DNA of 64,000 bases, taken from the NCBI GenBank assembly GCA_022828135.1, contig JAJEJB010000049.1, positions 70,504 to 134,503 of the forward strand, given 5' to 3'. The notes below the pieces were generated by a model. The model ran no database searches. It worked only from the letters and a program-made list of their open reading frames with translations, and was not told the DNA's origin. The position numbers and the translations under genes were made by a program. Origin of the DNA: Acidimicrobiia bacterium. Its GTDB lineage: Bacteria > Actinomycetota > Acidimicrobiia > Acidimicrobiales > Aldehydirespiratoraceae. Positions 17,827-25,608 of the stretch are shown here, one piece after another (position 1 is the stretch's first letter; every line of letters begins with the position of its first letter).

Positions 17827-19065
17827 GTGCTCGCAATCGAACCCGCTGCCCTCGACGACGATGGGTGTGTCAGGGCTTGGGCCAGGTCGGGAACGATGCA
17901 TCTCACCGGCCCGGCGTCGGGTCCACCGGCGGTGTCGCCCGCAGGGATCGTTCGACCTCTGATCGGCCTGGGCGAGACCCTGGCCTCGGCTACCGGCCGC
18001 CTGGGAGCCGAGGTGAGGGTGGACCCGGTGGGGTCGGTCGCCCACCGGGCCGCCTTCACGGACTTCGGACGGGGTGGCTCCCGCAGCGCGGGCGGATTCG
18101 CGCAGATGGTGCGAGTCAGCGACGGTTGGGTGGCGCTCAACCTTCCCCGTCCGTCCGACATCGAGGCCTTGCCGGCCTTGGTGGGGGCGGCGGTGCCTGC
18201 CGGTGACTGGACCGGAATCGAGAACCGGATCGCCTCGATGACCGCAGCCGATGTGGTGCGGCAGGGATCCGGACTCGGCCTCGCGGTGGCCGAAATCGGC
18301 GCCACCCCGGTGCCGTCGCATCCGTGGTCGGTGCGATGCGAGAGTCCGGCGCGCCCCTGGCGCGGGCGCGCGCCGGTGGTGGTGGACCTCACCAGCCTGT
18401 GGGCCGGGCCGCTGGCGGGCGGGCTGCTGGCCGAGGCCGGCTGCCGGGTGCTCAAGGTGGAATCGACTCGGAGGCCTGACGGTGCACGTCGGGGGCCGGC
18501 CGGGTTCTTCGAGCTGTTGAACCACAAGAAGGAGCCCGTGAAGTTGGACTTGCCCACACCCGAGGCCCTAGGCCGACTGCGGGAACTGATCGCCGGCGCC
18601 GACCTCGTGCTGGAGGCGAGCCGGCCCCGAGTGATGCAGCAGTGGGGGATCAGCGCCACCGAGGTTGTGGCCGGAGGCACGGCCTGGGTGTCGATCACCG
18701 GCCACGGGCGCAGTGGGCGGCACGCCAACCGGATCGCCTTCGGTGACGACGCCGCGGCCTCCGGCGGCTTGGTGGCGCCGGGAGACCCGCCCATGTTCGT
18801 GGGTGACGCCATCGCCGATCCGATAGCAGGCCTGGCCGCGGCGGCGGTGGCCGCTCACCTGCTGGCCGAGGGCCGGGCCTCGCTGGCGGAGGTGTCGCTG
18901 GCGTCGTCGGCGGCGTGGGTCGCCGCCCACGGGGGCGCGGCCATCGAGCGTCACATCGTCGGAGACGGAGATCGCTGGCGGGTCCAGCTGGCCGCCGGGC
19001 CGGTGACGGTGCGCCCGCCCACGGTGCCCGACCGGCTCACCGCGCCCACGATGGCCAACACTTAG
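17827..19065 (+). CDS. Family III CoA transferase (CaiB/BaiF) with swapped domain order
   Basis: 412-aa CaiB/BaiF-type protein. In the usual order the Rossmann segment containing DLT-x-AGP opens the protein. Here PVVVDLTSLWAGPLAGGLLA appears only near residue 180, followed by CRVLKVEST, ASGGLVAPG and GDAIADPIAGLAAAAVAAHLL, whose aspartate corresponds to the family's catalytic Asp. The first 170 residues, including DGWVALNLPRPSDIEALPAL and MTAADVVRQGSGLGLAVAEIG, resemble the small domain that normally comes last. This looks like a circular permutation that keeps the catalytic residue. It probably moves CoA between acids. The start is GTG 17827, with TACCTT seven bases upstream; a TTG at 17785 is the alternative. 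Confidence 0.8.
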   Translation: MLAIEPAALDDDGCVRAWARSGTMHLTGPASGPPAVSPAGIVRPLIGLGETLASATGRLGAEVRVDPVGSVAHRAAFTDFGRGGSRSAGGFAQMVRVSDGWVALNLPRPSDIEALPALVGAAVPAGDWTGIENRIASMTAADVVRQGSGLGLAVAEIGATPVPSHPWSVRCESPARPWRGRAPVVVDLTSLWAGPLAGGLLAEAGCRVLKVESTRRPDGARRGPAGFFELLNHKKEPVKLDLPTPEALGRLRELIAGADLVLEASRPRVMQQWGISATEVVAGGTAWVSITGHGRSGRHANRIAFGDDAAASGGLVAPGDPPMFVGDAIADPIAGLAAAAVAAHLLAEGRASLAEVSLASSAAWVAAHGGAAIERHIVGDGDRWRVQLAAGPVTVRPPTVPDRLTAPTMANT

Positions 19066-19075
19066 TCCTCTCGGC

Positions 19076-19123
19076 GAATTGGCAGCGTGGGGGTCCCGAT
19101 TGGGCGTTCGTGGCTGCCAGTTC
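19076..19123. repeat. Inverted repeat family B, copy 2
   Basis: Arms GAATTGGCAGC (19076-19086) and GCTGCCAGTTC (19113-19123), 26-nt loop, the same single mismatch as copy 1. It lies between the CoA transferase and carboxyltransferase genes. Confidence 0.75.
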
Positions 19124-19193
19124 GGCTGGGGGTGGCTACCGTGGACGCGGTGGGTGGTGCCGCTGACAGCGAGTCTCTGGAGGCGGGACCGGC

Positions 19194-20690
19194 ATGAGCG
19201 ACGCCCCCGGATGGGACGCCACCCTCGAGGACCTTGAGCACCGCCGGCAGCAGGCCCGGGCCATGGGAGGTGCCGAGAAACTGGCGAAGCGCCGGGCCGA
19301 GGGGCGTCTGGACGCTCGGGGCCGCATAGACGGACTGGTCGACGCGGGGTCATTCACCGAGATCGGCACCCTGGCCGGACCCGTGCCTGCCGATGCTCTG
19401 GTCGCTGGGGTGGGGGCCATCGACGGCCGTCCGGTGGCGGTGGGTGCGGAGGACTTCACCACCATGGGGGGCTCGATCGGTCCGGCCGCCACCCGCAAGC
19501 GATGGCGTATCGCCGACATCGCCGGCCGCGAGCGCATCCCGCTGGTGATGCTGCTGGAGGGAGCCGGACACCGGCCCCCTATGCCGGGCGATCCCGGCGG
19601 GGGCGGGCCCAACGACCTGCAAGCCCAGGCGGCTCTGTCGGGGATGGTGCCCATGGTGTGCGGGGTGATGGGACCGTCGGCGGGTCATGGGGCCATCACC
19701 GCCCTGCTGTGCGACTTCTCGATCATGACCGGTGATGCGGCCATCTTCACCGCCGGTCCTCCGGTGGTGGAGGCTTCGGTGGGGGAGCGGGTCGGCAAGG
19801 ACGACCTCGGCGGGCCCGCGGTGGCCATCGGGGCGGGAACCATTCACAACGCCGCCGCCGACGATGCCGACCTGCTGGCCCAGATCCGCTCATACCTGTC
19901 GTACTTCGGATCGTCGGCTTGGGAGCCTCCCCCCGCCGGCGACACCGGCGACACCGGCCGGCGTCGCATCGATCGCATGCTCGACTTGGTCCCACGCGAC
20001 GGCCGTCGGGGCTACGACATGGCTGCGGTCGTCGAGTCGCTGGTCGACTGCGGCCAGAGCCTCTCGATCCAACCCGACCACGGCCGGTCCATCATCTGCG
20101 CGCTGGCCCGCATTGGCGGCGAGGCGGTGGGAGTCGTAGCCAACCAGCCGGTCGAGCTGGCCGGCTCGATCGATGCGGCTGCCGCCGACAAGGCGGCCCA
20201 CTTCATCTCGGTGTGCGATGCCTTCCACCTGCCGCTGCTGTTCCTGGCCGACAACCCCGGCGTGCTGGCCGGCACCGCATCGGAACGGGCCGGGGTGCTG
20301 CGGGCATCGGCTCGCATGTACGCCGCGCAGACTGGCGCCACCACCGTCAAGATCCATGTCACGCTGCGCAAGGCCTTCGGCTTCGGCAGCTGCGTGATGG
20401 CCATGAACCCCCACGACTCCCAGACCCTCAGCCTCGCCTTCCCGGGTGCCACGGTGGGGGCCATGGGGGCCGCGGGCGCAGGCCGGGCCTTGGGCGCCGA
20501 CGAGCAGGCCGAGCGGGACTTGCGCCGGGCCGAGGAGGAGTCCTCCTACCGGTCGGCGTCGGCGTTGAGCTTCGACGAGGTGATCGATCCCCGCGACACC
20601 CGCAACGCCGTCCTGTCAGCGCTGGAGGTGTCGGCCCGGCGTCGCAGCCAGCCCTGCCGGCCTAAGGCCCGCACTGGCATAACGCCGTAG
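19194..20690 (+). CDS. Acyl-CoA carboxylase carboxyltransferase subunit
   Basis: 498-aa biotin-dependent carboxyltransferase (crotonase superfamily, PccB/AccD-like), which moves carboxyl from biotin to an acyl-CoA such as propionyl- or acetyl-CoA, or a catabolic intermediate. N-terminal half has RRAEGRLDARGRIDGLVDAGSF and VGAEDFTTMGGSIG; the middle has VMGPSAGHGAITALLCDF; the C-terminal half has FLADNPGVLAGTASERAGVLR and FGFGSCVMAMNPHDS. The biotin carboxylase/BCCP partner is not in the window. Start ATG 19194 is 128 bases after the CoA transferase. Sequence is somewhat divergent from housekeeping PccB, so a dedicated catabolic carboxylase is possible. Confidence 0.85.
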   Translation: MSDAPGWDATLEDLEHRRQQARAMGGAEKLAKRRAEGRLDARGRIDGLVDAGSFTEIGTLAGPVPADALVAGVGAIDGRPVAVGAEDFTTMGGSIGPAATRKRWRIADIAGRERIPLVMLLEGAGHRPPMPGDPGGGGPNDLQAQAALSGMVPMVCGVMGPSAGHGAITALLCDFSIMTGDAAIFTAGPPVVEASVGERVGKDDLGGPAVAIGAGTIHNAAADDADLLAQIRSYLSYFGSSAWEPPPAGDTGDTGRRRIDRMLDLVPRDGRRGYDMAAVVESLVDCGQSLSIQPDHGRSIICALARIGGEAVGVVANQPVELAGSIDAAAADKAAHFISVCDAFHLPLLFLADNPGVLAGTASERAGVLRASARMYAAQTGATTVKIHVTLRKAFGFGSCVMAMNPHDSQTLSLAFPGATVGAMGAAGAGRALGADEQAERDLRRAEEESSYRSASALSFDEVIDPRDTRNAVLSALEVSARRRSQPCRPKARTGITP

Positions 20691-20696
20691 GCAAGC

Positions 20697-20788
20697 CCCG
20701 GCCGGCGGGTCCTGTCGTCGAGCTCCGTCCGACCGACGGGCCTGCGGCCCATCGTCGGTCGCCCGGACTCGCCGCCACCCCCCGGCCT
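20697..20788. repeat. Convergent-end repeat family C, copy 1
   Basis: Left box starts cccggccggcgggtcctgtc (20697-20717) and right box is cgccaccccccggcct (20773-20788); both boxes recur exactly at 34511-34591. Between them, GACCGACG and CGTCGGTC (20731-20760) form a hairpin enclosing ggcc/ggcc pairs. Placed between the convergent carboxyltransferase and serC ends, it probably serves as a bidirectional terminator. Confidence 0.7.
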
Positions 20789-20804
20789 ATCCGGGCTGTT
20801 CCGG

Positions 20805-21950
20805 CTAAGCGGTGAGGCGGTCGATTATGTGGTCGATGCAGGCGGTGAGGGCTTCGACGTCTGAGGGCTCCACCGCGGGGAACATGCCGATGCGGAGCTG
20901 GTTGCGCCCGAGCTTGCGGTAGCCGTCGGTGTCGACGATGCCGTTGGCCCGCAGTGCCGCGCTGATGTCGTCGGCGCTCACCCGGTCGTCGAAGTCGATG
21001 GTTCCCACCACCCGGCTGCGGATGGCAGTGTCGGTCACGAAGGGCGAGGCGATGTCGGAGGCTTCGGCCCAGCCGTAGAGGATGTCGGCGGACCGGTCGC
21101 TGCGGGACGCGGCCCACTCCAGACCGCCGTTGCCGTTGAGCCAATCGACCTGACTCACGGTGAGGAACACCGTGGCCAGCGCGGGAGTGTTGTAGGTCTG
21201 GTCCTTGCGGGAGTTGTCCACCGCCAGCTTGAGGTTCAGGAAGGCCGGCGTCCAGCGGCCGGAGGCCGACAGGCGCTCGATCCGCTCGATGGCGGCGGGC
21301 GACATCAGCGCGATCCACAGCCCGCCGTCGCTGGACAGGGCCTTCTGGGGTGCGAAGTAGTAGACGTCGCAGCCCGAGGGATCGAACCGGAGCCCGCCCG
21401 CGGCCGAGGTGGCGTCCACCAGCACCAGTGCTTCGTCATCGCCGGCGGGGCGGCGGACCTCCAGCATCACCCCGGTCGACGTCTCGTTGTGGGGATAGCA
21501 GTAGGCGTCGACTCCGTCAGTGGCCTCGAGCGGGGGGCAGGTCCCGAAGTCGCCGACGCACACCGACGGTTCGTCGAGATGGGGCGCGGACGCGGTCACC
21601 GCAACGAACTTGGAGCTGAACTCGCCCAGCGACAGGTGGTGGCTGCGGCGCTCGATCAGCCCGAAGCTGGCCGCGTCCCAGAAGGCGGTGGCGCCGCCGT
21701 TGCCCATCACCACCTCGTAGCCGTCGGGCGCGCCCAGCAGGTCGGCGATGCCGGCCCTCAGCTGGGCCACCACCCGGCGCACTCCGGCCTTGCGGTGGCT
21801 GGTGCCGAGATAGTCGACGGCCCTGTCGGCCAGCGCCTGGGCCGCCGCGGGCCGGAACTTCGACGGTCCGCTGCCGAAGCGGCCGTCGGAGGGGAGCATC
21901 GCGGGAGGGATGGCGATGGTCTCGGGTCGGGTTGGCGCTCGTGTAGGCAT
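20805..21950 (-). CDS. serC: Phosphoserine aminotransferase
   Basis: 381-aa PLP-dependent class V aminotransferase, the actinobacterial form of SerC that converts 3-phosphohydroxypyruvate to phosphoserine. Motifs are [10 protein letters not shown] and [10 protein letters not shown] near the N-terminus, [24 protein letters not shown], and the PLP lysine region [17 protein letters not shown] 21950 gives the normal N-terminus; a longer reading frame upstream is not supported. It is divergent from an aminotransferase gene 97 bases away and its 3' end faces the carboxyltransferase through repeat C. Confidence 0.9.
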   Translation of the reverse strand: MPTRAPTRPETIAIPPAMLPSDGRFGSGPSKFRPAAAQALADRAVDYLGTSHRKAGVRRVVAQLRAGIADLLGAPDGYEVVMGNGGATAFWDAASFGLIERRSHHLSLGEFSSKFVAVTASAPHLDEPSVCVGDFGTCPPLEATDGVDAYCYPHNETSTGVMLEVRRPAGDDEALVLVDATSAAGGLRFDPSGCDVYYFAPQKALSSDGGLWIALMSPAAIERIERLSASGRWTPAFLNLKLAVDNSRKDQTYNTPALATVFLTVSQVDWLNGNGGLEWAASRSDRSADILYGWAEASDIASPFVTDTAIRSRVVGTIDFDDRVSADDISAALRANGIVDTDGYRKLGRNQLRIGMFPAVEPSDVEALTACIDHIIDRLTA

Positions 21951-22034
21951 CGCCGCAAAGTCTGGCATCCCGCAAGCCCCGCTCCACGCCATCCATTGCT
22001 GCAAGATCAACAGATTGTGTCGAACCTTGACCGG

Positions 22035-22040
22035 TACGCT
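22035..22040 (+). promoter_or_regulatory. -10 box, leaderless, class I aminotransferase
   Basis: TACGCT with seven bases to ATG 22048; no Shine-Dalgarno between. Confidence 0.45.
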
Positions 22041-22047
22041 CGCGGCC

Positions 22048-23250
22048 ATGACGAGCGAGCGGATATCACGGCGCGTCGGGGCCATCGCGCCTTCGGCCAC
22101 CCTGGCGGTCACGGCCAAGGCCAGGGCGCTACGGGCCGCGGGCGAGCGGGTCATCAGCTTCGGCGCGGGCGAGCCCGACTTTCCGACCCCCGAACACATC
22201 GTGGAGGCGGCCGCGGCCGCGTGCCGCGATCCGCAGCACCACAAGTACACCCCCGTCGGCGGCCTGGAGGATCTGCGTGAGGCGGTGGCGGTCAAGACCC
22301 GGCGCGACTCGGGCCTGGAGGTCGACCCGGCCGACGTGCTCATCACCAACGGCGGCAAGCACGCGGTGTACAACGCCATCGCCGCGGTGGTGGACGCGGG
22401 CGACGAGGTGCTGCTGCCCACTCCGTACTGGACCACCTATCCCGAACCGATCGCCTTGTCCGGTGGCGTCACTGTGCCCGTTCTGGCCACCGCCGTGAGC
22501 GGCTTCCGGGTGAGCCTCGACCAGCTGGAGGCGGCCCGGACGCCGCGGACCAAGGCGCTGATCTTCGTGTCGCCGTCCAACCCGACCGGTGCCGTCTACC
22601 CCCGCTCGGAGATCGAGCAGATCGGCCGCTGGGCTGCGGAGCACGGCGTCTGGGTGCTGACCGACGAGATCTACGAGCACCTCACCTACGGCGACGCCCA
22701 GCACCATTCCATGCCGGTGGTGGTCCCCGAACTGCAGGACCGCTGCATCGTGCTCAACGGTGTGGCCAAGACCTACGCCATGACCGGCTGGCGGGTGGGC
22801 TGGATGATCGGACCGTCCGACGCGATGGCTGCGGCCCGCAACCTCCAGTCCCATTGCACCTCCAATGTGTGCAACGTGGCCCAGGCCGCGGCTCTGGCCG
22901 CGGTGTCGGGCCCCCTCGACGCGGTGGTGGAGATGCGCCGCCACTTCGACCGCCGGCGCCAGACCATGCACCGCCTGCTGAGCGGGATCGAGGGGCTGGT
23001 CTGCCCCGAGCCCGAGGGTGCCTTCTACGCCTATCCCGACGCCAGCGGCCTGCTGGGCCGCGACTACGGCGGCGTCAGGCCGGCGACCACCCTGGAACTG
23101 GCCGACCTGCTGCTGGATCGGGCCAAGGTGGCGGTCGTTCCCGGCGAGGCCTTCGGTGCAAGCGGGGGGCTGCGGCTGTCGTTCGCCCTCGGCGACGACG
23201 ACCTGGGCGAGGGGGTGGGCCGGATGGTCGACCTGCTGGGCGGAGGCTGA
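22048..23250 (+). CDS. Class I pyridoxal-phosphate aminotransferase (aspartate aminotransferase-like)
   Basis: 400-aa fold-type I aminotransferase. It shows [16 protein letters not shown], the [17 protein letters not shown] substrate loop, [37 protein letters not shown], and the PLP lysine in [17 protein letters not shown]. This is the AspC-type pattern of bacterial aspartate aminotransferases, although prephenate or alanine use cannot be excluded. ATG 22048 has a TACGCT box seven bases upstream and no Shine-Dalgarno. Its stop overlaps the ATG of the next peptidase gene by one base (TGATG), indicating coupling. Confidence 0.9.
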   Translation: MTSERISRRVGAIAPSATLAVTAKARALRAAGERVISFGAGEPDFPTPEHIVEAAAAACRDPQHHKYTPVGGLEDLREAVAVKTRRDSGLEVDPADVLITNGGKHAVYNAIAAVVDAGDEVLLPTPYWTTYPEPIALSGGVTVPVLATAVSGFRVSLDQLEAARTPRTKALIFVSPSNPTGAVYPRSEIEQIGRWAAEHGVWVLTDEIYEHLTYGDAQHHSMPVVVPELQDRCIVLNGVAKTYAMTGWRVGWMIGPSDAMAAARNLQSHCTSNVCNVAQAAALAAVSGPLDAVVEMRRHFDRRRQTMHRLLSGIEGLVCPEPEGAFYAYPDASGLLGRDYGGVRPATTLELADLLLDRAKVAVVPGEAFGASGGLRLSFALGDDDLGEGVGRMVDLLGGG

Positions 23251-25238
23251 TGCCCGACCCGGCGGTCGTGCCTTTCGGGGAGTGGCCGTCCCCGGTCACC
23301 GCCGCGTGCCTGGTGCAGGGAGCTGCGGGGATCTCCGAGGTGATCGCCGATCCGGTCCGGCCCTGGGTGCTGTGGTGGGCCGAGAACCGCCCAGACGAGG
23401 GTGGTCGCACCGCGGTGATGCGCCGCGACCTCCGCGGCGGCGAGTCTCAGGAGATCACACCGCCGGATGCCAACGTCCGCACCCGTGTGCACGAGTACGG
23501 CGGCGGATCCTGGTGGCCGCACGACGGGTCGCTCTACTACGTCGAGTTAGCCGACCAGCGGCTCCGGAGAATCGATCATCCGGGCGCCAAGCCCCTGCTG
23601 CTGACCGCTGAGCCGCCCGAGCCGCGAGGGTGGCGGTACGCCGACGGGCGGGTCACGCCGGACGGCCGCTGGAGCGTGTGCGTTCAGGAGCGCCACGGCG
23701 CCCGCGGCGAGCCGGCCAACGAGCTGGTGGCAGTGGCCACCGATGGGTCCCATCGGGTAGTTCGGCTGTGGTCGGGATCCGACTTCGTGATGACGCCCCG
23801 GGTGTCGCCCGACGGATCGATGCTGGCCTGGATCTCCTGGGACCATCCGAACATGCCGTGGGACGCCACCCGGCTGCACGTCCACGAGCTCGGCGACGCG
23901 GAGCTGGGCGCGGAGGTGCAGGTCCTGGGCGGGGGCGGGGACCGCAGCCTGTGCGAGCCCGGCTGGGATCCCGGCGTCGCCGGCTCGGAACCGAGGCTGA
24001 TGGTGTGCAGCGACCACGACGACTGGTGGGGCCTCTACGAGGTGAGCCTGGACAACGGGTCCCTGCTGCCGGTCGTGGTGGGTGACTTCGATGTGGCCAC
24101 CCCGCCCTGGGTCTTCGGAATGCAGCGCTGGGCGGCAGCCGGCGGAACGGTGGCCGCCGTAGCCGGGATGCCCGCAGGCGACCAGGTCCTGGTGGACGGC
24201 CGCGCCCTTCGGTTGATCGACTCGTCGGTGTCGTCGCTGACCATCGCCCGCAACGCCCCCGACGGCGCCGCGGTGCTGGCCTACGCGGGTGCCGGCTACC
24301 GGCACGAACCTGAGGTCGTGGTGGTGCGAATCGACGGCGACGGCCGCGCCGGGCGCAACGCGGTGCGGACGGCGCGGGAGCTGGGACTCGGCGCGGGCCT
24401 GCTGATCGAGCCCGAAGCCATCACCTTCCCGACCGGCGGAGACGGATCCGCGGTAGCCCACGCCCTGTACTACCCGCCTGCCAACCCGGCCTGCGCCGGC
24501 CCGGCCGGTGATCGTCCGCCGCTGCTGGTCACGGCCCACGGAGGGCCCACGGCCGCAGCCCGCCGCCAACTCCAGCTGGGCGTCGTGTTCTGGACCTCCC
24601 GGGGGATCGCCGTAGTCGACGTGGACTACCGGGGCTCCACCGGCTACGGGCGCAGCTACCGGCGGGCCCTGGACGGCGCCTGGGGCGTGGCCGACGTGGA
24701 GGACTGCGTGGCCGCGGCCCGGTTCCTGGCCGACCGGGGCGACGCCGACCCTCACCGGCTGATCATCCGGGGCGGGAGCGCGGGCGGCTTCACCGTGCTG
24801 GCCGCGCTGGCCATCCACGACACATTCGCGGCCGGGGCCAGCCGCTACGGCATCGCCGATCTGGAGGCTCTGGCCGCCGACACCCACAAGTTCGAGTCCC
24901 GCTACCTCGACCGCCTCGTCGGCCCCTACCCGGAGGCCAGGGACGTCTACGTCGCCCGTTCCCCGATCCATCATCTCGACGGCTTCGACGCCCCGATGAT
25001 CGTGCTGCAGGGCGACGAGGACGAGATCGTGCCCCCCGCCCAGGCCGAGATGATCGTCGAGGCCCTCAAGGCCAAGGGGGTGCCGGTGGCCTACCTGCTC
25101 TTCGAGGGTGAGCAGCACGGCTTCCGGAGCGCCGACAACATCGTTGCCGCCCTGGAGGCCGAACTGGCCTTCTTCGGCCGGGTCCTCGGCTTCACCCCCG
25201 CCGACCGCCTTCCCGACCTGGAGATCGCCGGGCTCTAG
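23250..25238 (+). CDS. S9-family peptidase (prolyl oligopeptidase-like)
   Basis: 662-aa serine peptidase with an N-terminal beta-propeller (about residues 1-390) and a C-terminal alpha/beta-hydrolase. The nucleophile serine is in IIRGGSAGGFTVLAAL, the oxyanion region in TAHGGPTAAARR, the acid near VLQGDEDEIVPP and the histidine in FEGEQHGFR. No signal peptide is evident, so it is probably cytoplasmic and degrades small peptides, perhaps acylaminoacyl- or dipeptidyl-peptidase-like. ATG 23250 overlaps the upstream stop. An inverted repeat of family B follows its stop. Confidence 0.88.
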   Translation: MPDPAVVPFGEWPSPVTAACLVQGAAGISEVIADPVRPWVLWWAENRPDEGGRTAVMRRDLRGGESQEITPPDANVRTRVHEYGGGSWWPHDGSLYYVELADQRLRRIDHPGAKPLLLTAEPPEPRGWRYADGRVTPDGRWSVCVQERHGARGEPANELVAVATDGSHRVVRLWSGSDFVMTPRVSPDGSMLAWISWDHPNMPWDATRLHVHELGDAELGAEVQVLGGGGDRSLCEPGWDPGVAGSEPRLMVCSDHDDWWGLYEVSLDNGSLLPVVVGDFDVATPPWVFGMQRWAAAGGTVAAVAGMPAGDQVLVDGRALRLIDSSVSSLTIARNAPDGAAVLAYAGAGYRHEPEVVVVRIDGDGRAGRNAVRTARELGLGAGLLIEPEAITFPTGGDGSAVAHALYYPPANPACAGPAGDRPPLLVTAHGGPTAAARRQLQLGVVFWTSRGIAVVDVDYRGSTGYGRSYRRALDGAWGVADVEDCVAAARFLADRGDADPHRLIIRGGSAGGFTVLAALAIHDTFAAGASRYGIADLEALAADTHKFESRYLDRLVGPYPEARDVYVARSPIHHLDGFDAPMIVLQGDEDEIVPPAQAEMIVEALKAKGVPVAYLLFEGEQHGFRSADNIVAALEAELAFFGRVLGFTPADRLPDLEIAGL

Positions 25239-25239
25239 T

Positions 25240-25288
25240 CGAATTGGCAGCGTTGTGCACGGTATGCGTGCGTGTTGCTGCCAATTCG
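25240..25288. repeat. Inverted repeat family B, copy 3 (perfect arms)
   Basis: CGAATTGGCAGC and GCTGCCAATTCG are perfect 12-bp arms around a 25-nt loop, between the convergent ends of the S9 peptidase and the small membrane protein. The best of the three copies. Confidence 0.8.
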
Positions 25289-25297
25289 GGGAAGGCG

Positions 25298-25567
25298 TCA
25301 GGTCTCTTCTTCGGTTTCTTCGCCCGAGCCGTCGGCTGCGACGTCGCCCTCGCCCGGGCCGTCGGCGCCGGCTTCAGCTTTGTCGGTGCCGGCCTTGTCG
25401 ACTGATTCGCCGTTCTGGGCGGCGGTCTCGGCGATGGTCGGCCATGACGACTCGTCCGTTTCGGATCGGCGCAGGCGCAGCATCACCAGCCTGCCCACGC
25501 CGACGAGGGCTCCAGCGACGGCGCCGAACTTGAGTAGACGAAGGACTCGGGGAAGGAGGCGTGACAT
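25298..25567 (-). CDS. Small single-helix membrane protein with acidic tail
   Basis: 89-aa protein of unknown function. A basic N-terminus (MSRLLPRVLRLLKF) precedes one membrane helix (AVAGALVGVGRLVML), followed by arginines and then an acidic Glu/Asp/Gly tail, giving a cytoplasmic C-terminus by the positive-inside rule. ATG 25567 is chosen over a GTG two codons upstream. The acidic tail is the main visible feature and gives no function. It lies between an S9 peptidase (convergent) and the beta-propeller lipoprotein 41 bases away. Confidence 0.6.
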   Translation of the reverse strand: MSRLLPRVLRLLKFGAVAGALVGVGRLVMLRLRRSETDESSWPTIAETAAQNGESVDKAGTDKAEAGADGPGEGDVAADGSGEETEEET

Positions 25568-25608
25568 GTCCACAGCCTACCGCCCGGGGTCTCAGATACT
25601 GACGGCTG

